Shown: positions 1 through 5,602, counted from the stretch's first letter. The stretch: DNA of 6,720 nt from Acidimicrobiia bacterium (GCA_030618675.1 JAUXCV010000087.1:1-6720), one strand, 5' to 3'. Notes: generated from the letters alone by a model not told the origin. Program-made: numbers and translations.

Positions 1-325
1 TGCGAATCCCGCGAATCGGATCCAGATCGGGAACAGTCCACGAAAGGGAAATGGTCCGTTCGTGGAACACGGCAGCACGGCCCCCCGGCAACCGGATCAC
101 GGGTTCGAAGCCGTGATGACGTGCGAGTTCGGTCGCGCGGTCGAATCCGGGTGTGATTCGATCCTGTTTGGCGAACGCCACCACGCGGCCGGGAGTGGAG
201 ATCCGGAATGTCTCGGGCAGGGCACCTTCGGAGACGCGCCGGAGCAGGGCGTGTGAAACCGCGGTGTCGAAGCCAGCGGAGTCGTCGTACCCCTGACGGA
301 TCACGGCAATCGTGCGCTCGGGCAT
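1..325 (-). CDS. Lipoate-protein ligase A family protein (5' part, runs off the left edge)
   Basis: Reading leftward from an ATG at 325-323, the frame stays open to base 1 and gives about 108 residues; the 3' part lies outside the window. The N-terminus (MPERTIAVIRQGYDD) resembles the usual start of LplA/LipM-type proteins. The residues around 78-90 (RLPGGRAAVFHER) match the family's Arg-x-x-Gly-Gly...His signature, which lines the lipoyl/octanoyl-binding pocket. Members of this family (biotin/lipoate A/B ligase fold) attach lipoate or octanoate to a lysine on the E2 subunits of 2-oxoacid dehydrogenases or on glycine cleavage H protein, in the cytoplasm. The fragment cannot separate ligase from octanoyltransferase, so no symbol is given. 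There is no Shine-Dalgarno site. A TACGCT hexamer ends six bases before the ATG, which favours this start and a leaderless mRNA. An in-frame GTG at 373 would add 16 residues but has no support. The gene diverges from the lipoprotein gene that begins at 383. Confidence 0.8.
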   Translation of the reverse strand, partial: MPERTIAVIRQGYDDSAGFDTAVSHALLRRVSEGALPETFRISTPGRVVAFAKQDRITPGFDRATELARHHGFEPVIRLPGGRAAVFHERTISLSWTVPDLDPIRGIR

Positions 326-331
326 CGGGCG

Positions 332-337
332 AGCGTA
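332..337 (-). promoter_or_regulatory. -10 hexamer TACGCT for the lipoate ligase gene
   Basis: On the minus strand TACGCT fits the TANNNT -10 pattern and is separated from the ATG at 325 by six bases, so the first transcribed base would be at or near the A of the start codon. No recognisable -35 box is seen. Confidence 0.5.
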
Positions 338-370
338 GAGCGATGTACAGCGATATTCGCCGAACGGTGG

Positions 371-376
371 CACACT
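371..376 (+). promoter_or_regulatory. Weak -10-like hexamer CACACT for the lipoprotein gene
   Basis: CACACT keeps the A at position 2 and the T at position 6 of a -10 box and lies six bases before the GTG at 383. The first T is missing, so this is weaker than the other candidates here. No Shine-Dalgarno site precedes the GTG. Confidence 0.25.
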
Positions 377-382
377 TGGGCT

Positions 383-1072
383 GTGTTGAGGACCCGATTG
401 ACGCTCATCGTCCTGGCGTTGGCCGTGATCGCCGCCGCATGCGGCGAGGCCGGTCCGCTGGAACGCGTCGGTGAGGCATCGAGTGGGTGGGTCACAGCGG
501 TGACCGTTTCCACAACGACGACCCCGTCGGTCGTCATCAAGGTGGGCAACGAAGGACTCATCGGGGCGGGCGACGTGCTGTGGGCCAACGACGACATCGG
601 GCCGGCTTCTCCGAGTAGCGATCCTCGCTTCGCTATCGCCACAGTCTGGGACCGAGAGAACGGAAGCCGCTTCGTTCAATCGAGTAGGGCTGAGATCGCC
701 GCCGCCCTGCCGACCGTTCGTTTCCCCGAGGCCGTGCCCGAAGACGTGCGGTGGGTGACCAGCCAACTGGTTTTCGACCCGGCCACCGGACTGCTCGACG
801 TCGATACCTCAGCGGCGTTCGGTTTGTGGACTGTGGAGCCATACACGGTGGAGAGTGGGCGACTCGTCGTGCTCCGGGTCGGTTCGGCTCCCGATGGGGT
901 CAGTGCAGCGAAGAGCGATGTCGTCCCGATCATCCTGTCTGATGGGTTGAGCCTCGGATGGACCGAGGCGGGTCTCCGTTACGAACTGTTCTGTCGTGTC
1001 ACGATCCCAGAGCCGGTCTGCAATGCGATCGTGGACTCGTTCGTACCGCTCAACGGACTCCTTCCGACGTGA
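383..1072 (+). CDS. Predicted lipoprotein of unknown function
   Basis: 229 residues from a GTG start. Residues 1-20 form a lipoprotein signal peptide: basic n-region (MLRTR), hydrophobic core, and the lipobox AAAC with the acylated cysteine at position 20. The mature protein should therefore be anchored on the outer face of the cytoplasmic membrane. A Ser/Thr-rich stretch (about residues 34-49) probably acts as a linker to a globular part rich in beta-type sequence. Near the C-terminus, Cys204 and Cys213 could form a disulfide. The final pattern, a Trp-Thr-Glu-x-Gly strand, Tyr-Glu-Leu and a short helix, resembles the layout of DUF4367-type exported domains, but I cannot assign it to that family. 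The stop overlaps the GTG of the next lipoprotein gene, so the two are probably translated together. A TTG at 386 is a possible alternative start. Confidence 0.8.
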   Translation: MLRTRLTLIVLALAVIAAACGEAGPLERVGEASSGWVTAVTVSTTTTPSVVIKVGNEGLIGAGDVLWANDDIGPASPSSDPRFAIATVWDRENGSRFVQSSRAEIAAALPTVRFPEAVPEDVRWVTSQLVFDPATGLLDVDTSAAFGLWTVEPYTVESGRLVVLRVGSAPDGVSAAKSDVVPIILSDGLSLGWTEAGLRYELFCRVTIPEPVCNAIVDSFVPLNGLLPT

Positions 1073-1602
1073 GATGGTTGACAGTTCTTCCCACTGGCAC
1101 CCTGGCGCTGAGACCGGGTGAGTCCCGCTTTCCGAGCGCTACGTCGACAACGCCACGAAGCAGGAATCTCTCGGTGGCCGCCTCCATCGTGATGCTGATG
1201 CTGATGCTGGTGTCAGCGTCATGCGCGTCGTCCGGCGAGACGGGAGAGGCGAACGAGACCGCATCGACGGTCGAGACCACGCTACCGACGGTCGCCGGTT
1301 GTGCGAACGTGGTCGAGGCGGACATCGAACTGTCGGGCGACACCTACCGGGTGTCGGCGACCATCCTCAGCGCGGACACCGGATGGGAGAAGTACGCCGA
1401 TGCGTGGGAGGTGCGCTCTCCCGACGGCACGGTTCTGGGCACTCGAATCCTCGCCCATCCTCACGTCGATGAGCAACCGTTCACGCGATCCCTCAGCGGC
1501 GTCGACATCCCGACGGGAGTGATGGACGTGGAGATCGCCGCACGCGACTCGGTAGTGGGATTCTGCGGTGAGACCGTGAGTGTCGCAGTTCCGGGCCGGT
1601 GA
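1069..1602 (+). CDS. Predicted lipoprotein with a conserved domain of unknown function
   Basis: From the GTG at 1069, which shares GTGA with the upstream stop, the product has 177 residues. A hydrophobic segment (about 36-51, including MLMLML) ends in SASC, a good lipobox with Cys52. The domain from about residue 78 to the end has the pattern DTGWxxYxDxWEV, then HPHVDEQPFTRS, then DSVxGF. I recognise this layout from uncharacterised proteins in other bacteria, but I know of no assigned function. Cys78 and Cys166 bracket the domain and could pair outside the cell. The start is uncertain. The coupled GTG gives an unusually long 35-residue n-region containing several Arg residues. A GTG at 1174 has a weak AGGA eight bases upstream, but its signal peptide would have no basic residue before the core. 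The gene is probably co-transcribed with the first lipoprotein and converges on the stress-protein gene. Confidence 0.72.
   Translation: MRWLTVLPTGTLALRPGESRFPSATSTTPRSRNLSVAASIVMLMLMLVSASCASSGETGEANETASTVETTLPTVAGCANVVEADIELSGDTYRVSATILSADTGWEKYADAWEVRSPDGTVLGTRILAHPHVDEQPFTRSLSGVDIPTGVMDVEIAARDSVVGFCGETVSVAVPGR
1192..1209 (+). repeat. Three tandem ATGCTG units in a signal-peptide core
   Basis: Three perfect copies of ATGCTG encode Met-Leu three times inside the hydrophobic core of the second lipoprotein. Gain or loss of a unit would keep the frame and only change the core length by two residues. Confidence 0.7.
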
Positions 1603-1607
1603 GGAAC

Positions 1608-1646
1608 AAGCCGTGAACGGCGGGAACCGAAGGTGCTGTACGGCTT
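1608..1646. terminator. Possible weak two-way terminator between convergent genes
   Basis: AAGCCGT (1608-1614) and ACGGCTT (1640-1646) are perfect 7-base inverted copies around a 25-base loop. They fill the 42-base gap between the lipoprotein stop (1602) and the stress-protein stop (1647-1645). There is no T-tract and the loop is long, so this is a weak candidate. Confidence 0.22.
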
Positions 1647-2166
1647 AAGGACGGTCTACGTCCACGTCCTGCTCCACCTCCTCTCGCGGCTTGACGTGGG
1701 GATCGTCTCTCTGCGGGGCCGGAACAACCAGGACCGGTCGGTCGGATTCGAGCATGACCCGGGCGGAGATACTTTCCCAGGCCTCGCGGTTGAAGATGGG
1801 GCGGGTCGCCCCCAGCACGATGATGTCTGCATCGAGAGTGCGGGCCGTCTCTGAGATCGCCGTGGCGGTGTCGTTGCCCTCGACGAACTGGATCTCCGAG
1901 GGGATCCGCGCCGACTCCAGAGCGGACCGAATCGGTTCCACGATCTTACGGCCTCGCTCCTCGAGATAGCCGGTCACTGCCTGCTCCTGCTCATCGCCCG
2001 ATGCCGCTCCGCGACCTTCCGAGACATGGAGATCTTCCAGGAACGCCCGTGGAACTTCGATGACGGTGATCAGCGTGACACGACCGTTCTGACCGAGGAG
2101 GTGGCGGGTGAAGTCCACAACCGGATCGGGATCCAGAACACCTGATGTTGCGATGAGCATGTGCAC
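1645..2166 (-). CDS. Universal stress protein (UspA family) domain protein
   Basis: 173 residues with the Usp layout: a first beta strand (MLIATSGV), a second strand after the first helix (RVTLITVIEVP, about 29-39), then the C-terminal half DADIIVLGATRP (112-123) and DRPVLVVPAP (142-151). Usp proteins are small cytoplasmic Rossmann-like proteins made under stress; some bind ATP. The usual ATP-loop signature, G-x2-G-x9-G-S/T, is not met here: after G119 the loop reads ATRPIFNREAWESISARV, without the second glycine or the GS pair. This points to a member that does not bind nucleotide, or binds it differently. The last 20 or so residues are an acidic tail beyond the usual domain end. The GTG at 2166 is preferred because TAGGAT ends six bases before it; an ATG at 2160 is also possible. 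The gene converges on the lipoproteins and diverges from the flavin reductase. Confidence 0.82.
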   Translation of the reverse strand: MHMLIATSGVLDPDPVVDFTRHLLGQNGRVTLITVIEVPRAFLEDLHVSEGRGAASGDEQEQAVTGYLEERGRKIVEPIRSALESARIPSEIQFVEGNDTATAISETARTLDADIIVLGATRPIFNREAWESISARVMLESDRPVLVVPAPQRDDPHVKPREEVEQDVDVDRP

Positions 2167-2172
2167 GGGGTC

Positions 2173-2178
2173 ATCCTA
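2173..2178 (-). promoter_or_regulatory. -10 hexamer TAGGAT for the stress-protein gene
   Basis: TAGGAT on the minus strand is a good TANNNT match, six bases before the GTG at 2166, and predicts a leaderless transcript. No clear -35 box is seen. Confidence 0.5.
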
Positions 2179-2194
2179 GGAGCGTGTTGAATAG

Positions 2195-2206
2195 TGACAC
2201 CTGTCA
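2195..2206. promoter_or_regulatory. Operator-like palindrome TGACA-CC-TGTCA
   Basis: Two perfect 5-base inverted arms sit around a 2-base centre. If the stress-protein mRNA starts at 2166, the site spans about -29 to -40, over the -35 region, where a bound repressor or activator could act. It also lies upstream of the flavin reductase gene. The regulator is unknown, and a palindrome this short could occur by chance. Confidence 0.3.
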
Positions 2207-2239
2207 TCGGATCAGTGAGATGCGTTGCTCAATGCCTTC

Positions 2240-2245
2240 TAGGGT
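2240..2245 (+). promoter_or_regulatory. Possible -10 hexamer TAGGGT for the flavin reductase operon
   Basis: TAGGGT fits TANNNT and would start a transcript near 2252, leaving a leader of about 25 bases that contains the GGAGAG ribosome-binding site of the GTG at 2277. No -35 box is evident at the right spacing. Confidence 0.3.
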
Positions 2246-2265
2246 GGGCACTCCAGCGAAGACTT

Positions 2266-2271
2266 GGAGAG
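2266..2271 (+). promoter_or_regulatory. Shine-Dalgarno GGAGAG that decides the 2277 start
   Basis: GGAGAG ends five bases before the GTG at 2277. This is one of only two clear ribosome-binding sites in the window, and it supports that start over an in-frame ATG at 2184, which has none. Confidence 0.55.
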
Positions 2272-2276
2272 CAAGC

Positions 2277-2780
2277 GTGGAAGCAGAGACCCTCAACGCA
2301 GTCACCTGGACGATCCCGAACGCCCTCTGCCTCGTTGGATCGCGTTCCGGTGACGAGTGGAACGGGATGACCCAATCCTGGGTGACGCAGGTTTCCATGG
2401 ACCCCGTCTTGATCGCCATCGGCGTTGATCGCAAGGCGGTCACCAACCGCCTCGTGCGAGAAGGCGGCGCTTTCTCGGTGAACCTCTGGGATCGCGAGGA
2501 CACGCGCGTCTTCCGGTCGTTCTCCAAGCCCGCCGTGCACGAGGACTCGATGCTCAACGGACGCCCGGTTCGCGAAGGCTCAACCGGCGTACCGATCTTC
2601 GAGGAGGCGGTTGCATGGCTCGAGTGTCGCCTCTGGCAGACGGTGGAATTCGAGACGCACGATCTCTTCCTCGGTGAAGTCGTTGACGCCGGATTCCGTG
2701 ACGGAGGCCGAGACATCCCGGTCGCACGGATGGAGGACACGCGGATGAAGTACGGTGGCGTGCGCCGCGGCGGACACTGA
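2277..2780 (+). CDS. Flavin reductase-like (FMN-binding split barrel) protein
   Basis: 167 residues from the GTG at 2277. The sequence follows the flavin reductase-like domain (PF01613). Residues 29-50 (NGMTQSWVTQVS followed by MDPVLIAIGV) and 56-72 (TNRLVREGGAFSVNLWD) match the FMN-contacting strands. Residues 113-138, with CRLW and then the THDLFLGEV motif, match the conserved 'H-lfvGeV' segment. Such proteins bind FMN and either pass electrons from NAD(P)H to a partner oxygenase or act as flavoproteins on their own. No partner oxygenase is visible here, so the substrate is unknown. An ATG at 2184 would add 31 residues with no family similarity and no ribosome site, so it was set aside. The next gene begins 12 bases after the stop behind a strong ribosome site, which suggests an operon with the dehydrogenase. 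Confidence 0.83.
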   Translation: MEAETLNAVTWTIPNALCLVGSRSGDEWNGMTQSWVTQVSMDPVLIAIGVDRKAVTNRLVREGGAFSVNLWDREDTRVFRSFSKPAVHEDSMLNGRPVREGSTGVPIFEEAVAWLECRLWQTVEFETHDLFLGEVVDAGFRDGGRDIPVARMEDTRMKYGGVRRGGH

Positions 2781-2782
2781 AC

Positions 2783-2787
2783 GGAGG
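2783..2787 (+). promoter_or_regulatory. Shine-Dalgarno GGAGG before the dehydrogenase gene
   Basis: GGAGG lies four bases before the ATG at 2792, in the 11-base gap after the flavin reductase stop. It supports translation of this gene as the second cistron of one mRNA. Confidence 0.65.
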
Positions 2788-2791
2788 ACAC

Positions 2792-3559
2792 ATGGATATT
2801 CGGTTCGATGAGCAGGTAGCTCTTGTGACGGGAGGGAGCCGGGGGATCGGTGAAGCGATCGCCGCTGAGTTCTTGGCGTCGGGGGCTCGCGGAGTCGCCA
2901 TCACATCGCGAAGAGCTGAGAACCTCGCAGCCGCCGCCGAGCGTCTCGGAGAACCGGACCGGCTCATCTCGATCGAGGCTCGTGCCGACGATCCGGACGC
3001 CGCTGCCGCCGCTATCGCAGCGGTGATCGACCGGTTCGACGCATGTGACATCCTCGTCAACAACGCCGGGACGAACCCGTCTGCGGGACCGCTCGCCGAT
3101 GTGGACCTCGGCGCGATCGACAAGACCTGGGCTGTGAATCAGCGCGGACCGTTGATCTGGTCGCGCGAGGTGTGGCATCGGGCGATGAAGAAGTCGGGTG
3201 GCGCGATCGTGAACGTGTCGTCGGTCGGGGGGATGCAACCCGGCACCGCTCTCGGCGCCTATAACGTCTCGAAGGCTGCGCTCATCCATCTCACTCGCCA
3301 GTTGGCGTTCGAGATGGCGCCGCAGGTTCGCGTGAACGCCGTGGCCCCATCGGTGGTGCGAACGCGGTTGTCATCCATGCTTTGGGAGGGGATGGAAGAT
3401 CACACTGCTTCTCTCCATCCGCTCAAGCGAATCGGGGAACCGGACGACGTGGCAAGCGCCGTGGCATTCCTGGCGTCCGGGTCGGCCTCGTGGATCACCG
3501 GCGTGGTGCTGCCCGTGGACGGCGGCGCTACGGGAGCGAGTCCGCCTCCGGGGATGTGA
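2792..3559 (+). CDS. Short-chain dehydrogenase/reductase (SDR, classical type)
   Basis: 255 residues, a normal length for a classical SDR. The cofactor site TGGSRGIG is at 13-20 and NNAG at 90-93. The catalytic set is complete: Asn116, Ser144, Tyr157 and Lys161 (YNVSK). The C-terminal region (RIGEPDDVASAVAFLAS, then ITGVVLPVDGG) is typical of the FabG-like subgroup. The enzyme should oxidise or reduce a carbonyl/alcohol with NAD(P)(H) in the cytoplasm. Arg40-Arg41, after the second strand and without an acidic residue at its end, leans towards NADPH, but this is an inference. The substrate cannot be told from sequence; many relatives are named 3-oxoacyl-ACP reductase or glucose 1-dehydrogenase without proof. 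It is probably co-transcribed with the flavin reductase. Its last 32 bases, coding for a Pro/Gly-rich tail, overlap the 3' end of the opposing DUF4032 gene. Confidence 0.92.
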   Translation: MDIRFDEQVALVTGGSRGIGEAIAAEFLASGARGVAITSRRAENLAAAAERLGEPDRLISIEARADDPDAAAAAIAAVIDRFDACDILVNNAGTNPSAGPLADVDLGAIDKTWAVNQRGPLIWSREVWHRAMKKSGGAIVNVSSVGGMQPGTALGAYNVSKAALIHLTRQLAFEMAPQVRVNAVAPSVVRTRLSSMLWEGMEDHTASLHPLKRIGEPDDVASAVAFLASGSASWITGVVLPVDGGATGASPPPGM

Positions 3560-4763
3560 CCGCAGGATCGAATCCGGGCAGACCGGCGCCGATCCACTCC
3601 TCGAACGCAGCTTCGCTCTCGATGTCGTGCCCTCGCTCTGAGGCGATCGAGTACCGGAAGTTCAAGAAGTCGCAGAAGCCCTGGATCGGATCGGCTTCCG
3701 ATCTGATCTCCGAGATGCGGCGTGTGAAGGGCTCGAACCGGGTGATTCTCCAGTGCATGGTCGCCACCGCCTTGCCCGTGACTGAGCCCTGTTCGCCCTT
3801 GTCCCCGTACTTCGCGTCGTGGTACCGGACGTCGCTGAGGATCTGCCGTGCCTGGTTCTCTGAGGCATCGATCCCCGCCAGCTCACGGAGGCGCTGCGAG
3901 TGGAACGTGCGCCCACCGACGCTCACCGAGATTCGGATTCGGCTCGATGACCCGGACGGGATCACATCCACGTCGTCGACCGCGAAGCCGAGGTCGTTCA
4001 GGCGACCGACGCGCTCACGAATGCGGTACCGTTCGTTCGGAGCGATGATGAGATCGGTCGTGAGCTCGCGCCAGAGAGCGACATAGCGTTCGGTGATGTC
4101 GAAGCCGAGTTCCAGATCTGCAGAGTCGAGGTCGTAGCCCTGGGAAGCGGCGATGTCGGCCATGTCCCCTGCGAGATTGAGTTGCATGATGTCGAGGTCT
4201 TCGCGGCGCTGACCATCGCTCAATAGGTCGTGCAAACGGGAGGTCTCGGCGTCCACCATGACGGCTTCGATCGCACCCGCGTCATACCGGTAGAGGACGT
4301 TGGAGAGCGAGCAGTCGCCCCAGAAGCAACCCGCGAGGTGGAGTTCGACGAGCAGGCCGGCGAAGGCGTCGAGCATCTGTGCGCGCCGCGTCCCGAAACC
4401 GCCACCGGAAACCAGTTCGCGATACGGGAACGCGTAGTCGACGAAGCGGGTGATGACGGCGCCGGAGCACTCGTCGTGCGGGTCGGCCCACGGCCGGATG
4501 ACAAGACCGGCGGGGCGCCCGGATCGGGTCGTACGCTCGGACAGCGTACGGAGCGTCTCGAACTCGTGTGTGGCCAGCCGCACCGGGAGTTCCTTGATGG
4601 CGTAGACGCCCTCTTCGAACGCAACGAATACGACAGGGTGTCGGTGGATTCCCGTTGGCATGTCGACGAGGTGAGGATCGTCCCAATCCGAGATGGGTTG
4701 ATCCCACGGAAGGTCGAGGAAGTCCGGATTTCCCGGCCGGATGTGAAGCTGTGGTACCGACAT
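3528..4763 (-). CDS. DUF4032 kinase-like protein
   Basis: 411 residues. The N-terminal half (to about 200) looks like a Kdo/WaaP-type small-molecule or protein kinase. VYAIKELP supplies a candidate ATP-binding Lys57. LHLAGCFWGDCSLSN (141-155) is a catalytic-loop equivalent with Asp150 and Asn155. VMVDAETS (168-175) provides Asp171 in the metal-binding (DFG-like) place. All four key residues are present, so phosphotransfer is plausible, though I know of no proven substrate for the family. The C-terminal half (about 220-395) corresponds to the DUF4032 domain, with a final FEEWIGAGLPGFDP motif. No signal peptide or membrane segment is seen, so it should be cytoplasmic. The ATG at 4763 is supported by TATCGT seven bases upstream. 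The gene diverges from the DUF971 gene, and its 3' end overlaps the dehydrogenase gene by 32 bases. Confidence 0.87.
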   Translation of the reverse strand: MSVPQLHIRPGNPDFLDLPWDQPISDWDDPHLVDMPTGIHRHPVVFVAFEEGVYAIKELPVRLATHEFETLRTLSERTTRSGRPAGLVIRPWADPHDECSGAVITRFVDYAFPYRELVSGGGFGTRRAQMLDAFAGLLVELHLAGCFWGDCSLSNVLYRYDAGAIEAVMVDAETSRLHDLLSDGQRREDLDIMQLNLAGDMADIAASQGYDLDSADLELGFDITERYVALWRELTTDLIIAPNERYRIRERVGRLNDLGFAVDDVDVIPSGSSSRIRISVSVGGRTFHSQRLRELAGIDASENQARQILSDVRYHDAKYGDKGEQGSVTGKAVATMHWRITRFEPFTRRISEIRSEADPIQGFCDFLNFRYSIASERGHDIESEAAFEEWIGAGLPGFDPAVTSPEADSLP

Positions 4764-4770
4764 GCCGGTG

Positions 4771-4776
4771 ACGATA
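4771..4776 (-). promoter_or_regulatory. -10 hexamer TATCGT for the DUF4032 gene
   Basis: TATCGT on the minus strand fits TANNNT, with seven bases between it and the ATG at 4763. With only 35 bases to the divergent gene, there is no room for a usual leader with a ribosome site. Confidence 0.55.
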
Positions 4777-4785
4777 GGGCGCTAC

Positions 4786-4791
4786 TACGGT
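4786..4791 (+). promoter_or_regulatory. -10 hexamer TACGGT for the DUF971 gene
   Basis: TACGGT fits TANNNT and is seven bases before the ATG at 4799, again implying a leaderless mRNA. It is nine bases from the opposing -10 hexamer, so each promoter's -35 region lies at or beyond the other's start site. Confidence 0.55.
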
Positions 4792-4798
4792 TCTGGCC

Positions 4799-5086
4799 AT
4801 GGACCATGAACCAGAACGGATCAGCGTCGACGCTGAGTCGGTGGCGATCACGTGGACCGACGGTGTTTCGACGATGATCCCCGGCGGCAGGTTGCGCTCG
4901 TCATGCCCGTGTGCCGAGTGCCGGGAACACGAAGAGAAGGCGCAGTCGATCATCCAGATCGGCAACCGCTCGTCGATCATCGACGCGCAGCTGATCGGCG
5001 GCTATGCCATCCGGTTCACCTTCGCCGACGGCCATTCCGATGGGTTGTACCCGTACGGAATCCTTAGGGGATTGGGTAGTCCGTAG
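4799..5086 (+). CDS. DUF971 domain protein (gamma-butyrobetaine hydroxylase N-terminal-like, zinc-binding)
   Basis: 95 residues, essentially one DUF971 domain (PF06155). The pattern ITWTDGVS...LRSSCPCAEC...GGYAIRFTFADGHSDGLYPYGILR is the full family signature. Cys36, Cys38, Cys41 and His79 correspond in order and spacing to the zinc ligands of the N-terminal domain of gamma-butyrobetaine hydroxylase (Cys38, Cys40, Cys43, His82 in the human enzyme). The catalytic oxygenase domain of that enzyme is absent, so this is a stand-alone zinc module. In bacteria such proteins are often linked by context to iron-sulfur cluster metabolism, but nothing nearby supports that here. The last codons (Gly-Ser-Pro) and the stop TAG (5084-5086) lie inside a 7-base tandem repeat, so the exact C-terminus may have drifted. 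No Shine-Dalgarno site is present. Confidence 0.9.
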   Translation: MDHEPERISVDAESVAITWTDGVSTMIPGGRLRSSCPCAECREHEEKAQSIIQIGNRSSIIDAQLIGGYAIRFTFADGHSDGLYPYGILRGLGSP

Positions 5087-5145
5087 TCCGTAGTCCGTAT
5101 CCCGTCGTCCGTATCCCGTAATCCGTATCTGGTATCCGATATTCG
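5076..5145. repeat. Ten-unit 7-base tandem repeat, consensus GTANTCC
   Basis: The first three units are identical (GTAGTCC). The next seven keep the 7-base phase but vary (for example GTATCCC, GTAATCC), and the last two are degenerate. Unit 1 codes for the end of the DUF971 protein and unit 2 contains its stop codon. Decay in one direction suggests recent copying at the left end. Confidence 0.85.
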
Positions 5146-5158
5146 GGCAAGACTCTGC

Positions 5159-5185
5159 CTGATCTACTGATCTACTGATCTACTG
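5159..5185. repeat. 8-base tandem repeat CTGATCTA, about 3.4 copies
   Basis: Three perfect units plus CTG. On the minus strand the units read into the 3' end of the coiled-coil gene: its last two codons (Asp-Gln) lie in the repeat and its TAG stop (5174-5172) falls in the middle unit. Eight is not a multiple of three, so a change in copy number changes the frame. Confidence 0.85.
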
Positions 5186-5585
5186 CCCCACTCCCATCCA
5201 ACACTTCTTCGATCTCCGCGATCCGCGCGACGATCGCTTCGCGCTCGTCCGCATCCTTGGCATCCAACATCTCGTTGATCCTGTTGGAATACGCTCCGGG
5301 ATCATTCACCCACCTCACCCACCGGTTGCGAGCCTTCTCTGCCCATCCCTCGTTGATCGGCCGGTCGTCGATCTGTGTGAGACGCTGCTGGAGAGCGCCG
5401 AGTTCATTCAGGAGACCCGGTACCGACCGGGATGCGTCGGTGGCTGCTTGGATGTCTTCTCTCAGTTCGTCGCGCTGTCGCCCGAGCGAGGCTCGCTTGG
5501 GATTGTCGGGTTCCAAGGCGTTGATCCTCGCCGAGAGGGCGATGATCTTCTCGAGCGCCTGGTCAATGGTGAGGTCATCTGTCAT
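5172..5585 (-). CDS. Small coiled-coil protein of unknown function
   Basis: 137 residues from the ATG at 5585. The sequence is highly charged and rich in Ala, Leu, Glu and Arg, with heptad-like spacing in residues 5-75 (IDQALEKIIALSARINALE and onward) and again near the C-terminus (EREAIVARIAEIEEVL), which suggests two helical coiled-coil stretches. Between them lies a Trp-containing segment (EGWAEKARNRWVRWVNDPGAY) that may be the conserved core. I see no signal peptide, membrane segment or catalytic motif, and I do not recognise the family. An in-frame ATG at 5705 would add 40 residues, but it has no ribosome site or -10 hexamer close by. The 5585 start has TACGCT 11 bases upstream, allowing a leader of only a few bases. 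The last codons and the stop lie inside the 8-base repeat. Confidence 0.7.
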   Translation of the reverse strand: MTDDLTIDQALEKIIALSARINALEPDNPKRASLGRQRDELREDIQAATDASRSVPGLLNELGALQQRLTQIDDRPINEGWAEKARNRWVRWVNDPGAYSNRINEMLDAKDADEREAIVARIAEIEEVLDGSGAVDQ

Positions 5586-5596
5586 GGTTGTTGAAG

Positions 5597-5602
5597 AGCG
5601 TA
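5597..5602 (-). promoter_or_regulatory. Possible -10 hexamer TACGCT for the coiled-coil gene
   Basis: The hexamer is identical to the one before the lipoate ligase gene, but it lies 11 bases from the ATG at 5585, which would give a leader of about four bases rather than none. Confidence 0.3.

Noticed and set aside
1078..1083. Perfect TTGACA -35 box
   Set aside because: No acceptable -10 hexamer lies 15-19 bases downstream, and the position is inside the coupled lipoprotein reading frame. It is probably a chance match.
2204..3289. A 361-codon open frame on the minus strand
   Set aside because: It lies antisense to the flavin reductase and dehydrogenase genes, both with clear family motifs. 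Its product is Arg/Ser/Pro-rich with no recognisable domain, as expected of a shadow frame in high-GC DNA.
3382..4086. A 234-codon open frame on the plus strand
   Set aside because: It is antisense to DUF4032 and overlaps the end of the dehydrogenase out of frame; no family features.
5136..5159. Two small hairpins (CCGA-TAT-TCGG and GGCA...TGCC) as a terminator
   Set aside because: Stems are only four bases, there is no T-tract, and the first is made of degenerate tandem-repeat units.
5076..5185. The tandem repeats as a CRISPR array
   Set aside because: Units are 7 and 8 bases with no spacers, so this is a simple tandem repeat.
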